DNA of 64,000 nucleotides, taken from positions 1 to 64,000 of the forward strand of contig NZ_NMQZ01000033.1 of NCBI RefSeq assembly GCF_002864685.1, in the 5' to 3' direction. This document shows positions 62,878-64,000 of the stretch, piece after piece. The first letter of the stretch is position 1. Every line of letters starts with the position of its first letter. A model generated the notes under the pieces. It did no database searches, had not been told where the DNA came from, and saw only the letters and a list, made by a program, of their open reading frames with translations. The translations under genes and the position numbers were made by a program. This DNA is from Alloalcanivorax mobilis. GTDB taxonomy: Bacteria; Pseudomonadota; Gammaproteobacteria; Pseudomonadales; Alcanivoracaceae.

Positions 62878-63362
62878 CGGTTGAGCTTCTGCACCCGTTC
62901 CGAGGGCGTCACGATTTCGGTGATACGGATGCCGTACTTGTCTTCCACCACCACCACTTCGCCCTGGGCGATCAGATAGCCGTTGATGAGAATGTCCATG
63001 GGCTCGCCGGCCAGGCCGTCCAGTTCCACCACCGAACCCTGGGCCAGTTCCAGCAGTTGTTTGATGGTGATGCGGGTGCGCCCCAGCTCCACGCTCAGCT
63101 TGACCGGAATGTCCATCACCATTTCCAGGTCGCGGCTGTTGGCGCCACCGCTGCCGGCCTGCAACGGCTTGAACACCTGCTCGCCGGCGTTGCGCGATGC
63201 GTGGCTGTCGCTGTCGCCGTTGGCGGGGCTTTCCGTGGCGTTCTGTTCGGCCAGCGCCTCGGCCCAGGGATCGGCCTCGCCGGCGCCGCTGTCCGCTTGC
63301 TGCTCGGCCATCGCCTTATCCCAGTCGTCGCTGTCGTGGTCGGGGTTGTTGGGATCAGTCAT
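62874..63362 (-). CDS. fliN: Flagellar motor switch protein FliN
   Basis: The 162-residue protein has an acidic, variable N-terminal part and the SpoA/FliN domain (about 80-158): [58 protein letters not shown]. It forms the C ring with FliM and FliG. It overlaps fliM by 8 bp. Confidence 0.96.
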   Translation of the reverse strand: MTDPNNPDHDSDDWDKAMAEQQADSGAGEADPWAEALAEQNATESPANGDSDSHASRNAGEQVFKPLQAGSGGANSRDLEMVMDIPVKLSVELGRTRITIKQLLELAQGSVVELDGLAGEPMDILINGYLIAQGEVVVVEDKYGIRITEIVTPSERVQKLNR

Positions 63363-64000
63363 GGTCGGATTCCTCGGCTCTCGGCGTTGATCCTTTGATG
63401 AAGTTGGCGCCGCTGGCGGCGTGCAAGGTGTTGGTGTGATCGATCACCCGGGTAACGCGCAGCGCACGCTGTTGCTCCCGGCTGCCGTATTCGCATTCCA
63501 GAACCGGCACGCCATCGACGCTGGCGGTGACCGTGTCGGGCAGCTCCATGGGCAGCACGTCGCCGCGTTTCAGCGCCATCACCTGGGCAATGCGCGCCGG
63601 CACGGTGACGAACTCCGCCACCAGCTCCACCTCGGACTGGCGGATCTCGCCGGCCATGCGCTGGCTCCAGGAATGGTCGTTGGGGTCGCTGCTGTCGGTA
63701 ACCGGGTTGGTCAATAACTCGCGCAGCGGCTCGATCATGGAATAGGGCATGCAGATCTGGAAATCGCTGGCCAGATTGCCCACTTCCAGATGGAAGGTGG
63801 TGTTGACGATGATCTCGTTGGGCGAGTTGGTGATGTTGGCGAAACGGGCCTGGATCTCGGAGCGCAGGTAGCTGATTTCCAGGCTGTAGACCGCCCGCCA
63901 GGCATCCTGATAGGCGTCCAGCGCGAGCTGCAGAATGCGGCGGATAATGCGCTGCTCGGTGTTGGTGAACTCGCGGCCCTCGGACTTGGTCACGAAGCGG
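63355..64000 (-). CDS. fliM: Flagellar motor switch protein FliM, C-terminal part
   Basis: The gene enters from beyond the right edge; about 215 codons are visible. Family sequences are NEIIVNTTFHLEVGNLASDF, MPYSMIEPLRELLTN and VMALKRGDVLPMELPDTVTA. The missing N-terminal part would contain the CheY-P binding motif. It is followed by fliN with an 8-bp overlap. Confidence 0.95.
   Translation of the reverse strand, partial: RFVTKSEGREFTNTEQRIIRRILQLALDAYQDAWRAVYSLEISYLRSEIQARFANITNSPNEIIVNTTFHLEVGNLASDFQICMPYSMIEPLRELLTNPVTDSSDPNDHSWSQRMAGEIRQSEVELVAEFVTVPARIAQVMALKRGDVLPMELPDTVTASVDGVPVLECEYGSREQQRALRVTRVIDHTNTLHAASGANFIKGSTPRAEESDHD

Overview
The window is a GC-rich gammaproteobacterial chromosome segment. 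Three things point to the Pseudomonas/Oceanospirillales side of the class, and an Alcanivorax-like bacterium is my best guess, by inference only. These are the gene order dciA-like / M23 peptidase / secA / argJ / mutT-thiE / yacG / coaE / pilDCBA / nadC / DUF1631 / ampD / ampE / aceE-aceF, a single-chain AceE, and a CIRCE-controlled groESL operon. No rRNA, tRNA or CRISPR array was seen.

Layout. 1-7011: replication-helper fragment, periplasmic peptidase, SecA, arginine biosynthesis and a Nudix-ThiE fusion. 7060-14465: yacG, coaE and the type IV pilus genes pilD, pilC, pilB on the minus strand, then pilA with its own sigma-54 promoter and an AT-rich membrane protein gene of foreign character. 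14466-22010: an accessory interval separating pilA from nadC. It holds an Ig-like-repeat lipoprotein, a VapBC toxin-antitoxin pair, an Rpn/YhgA-type nuclease gene plus a broken paralogue, a HepT/MntA pair, a MITE-like element and several palindromic repeats. 22011-33280: nadC, an amino acid/cation symporter, DUF1631, ampD, ampE and the E1 and E2 subunits of pyruvate dehydrogenase. 33502-40714: a Spy-like periplasmic protein next to an OmpR-type two-component system, a cobalamin adenosyltransferase, a ketopantoate reductase, AmpG, an alkyltransferase-like repair protein and a FabG-like reductase. 41047-46340: groESL, rhombosortase, a HolD-like protein, RimI and a lipoprotein next to tandem REP units. 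46452-64000: a flagellar region (EAL-HDOD protein, flgN, flgM, flgA on minus; flgB-flgL on plus; fliR, fliQ, fliP, fliO, fliN, fliM on minus).

The most striking content is between the genes. At thirteen places the spacer carries short tandem repeats with a period of exactly 7 bp. They use at least five different heptamer sequences (GCTTGCA, GGACGCC, CAGTTTT, CAGGATT, AGTTGAA types). Most are built as two facing arms that are inverted relative to each other, with similar or equal copy number on each side of a variable core. One arm, downstream of pilD, has grown to 80 near-perfect copies. Another supplies the last 16 codons of the DUF1631 gene, and others sit inside the fliQ-fliP and histidine kinase-response regulator gaps. 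I cannot test novelty here, but this element family is the best candidate for an undescribed system in the window.

Functional links: AmpD, AmpE and AmpG belong to peptidoglycan recycling and AmpC-type signalling. PilABCD make type IV pili. FlgM/FlgN, two visible sigma-28 promoters and the EAL-HDOD gene tie late flagellar control together. The Spy-like protein next to the two-component system suggests an envelope-stress circuit.
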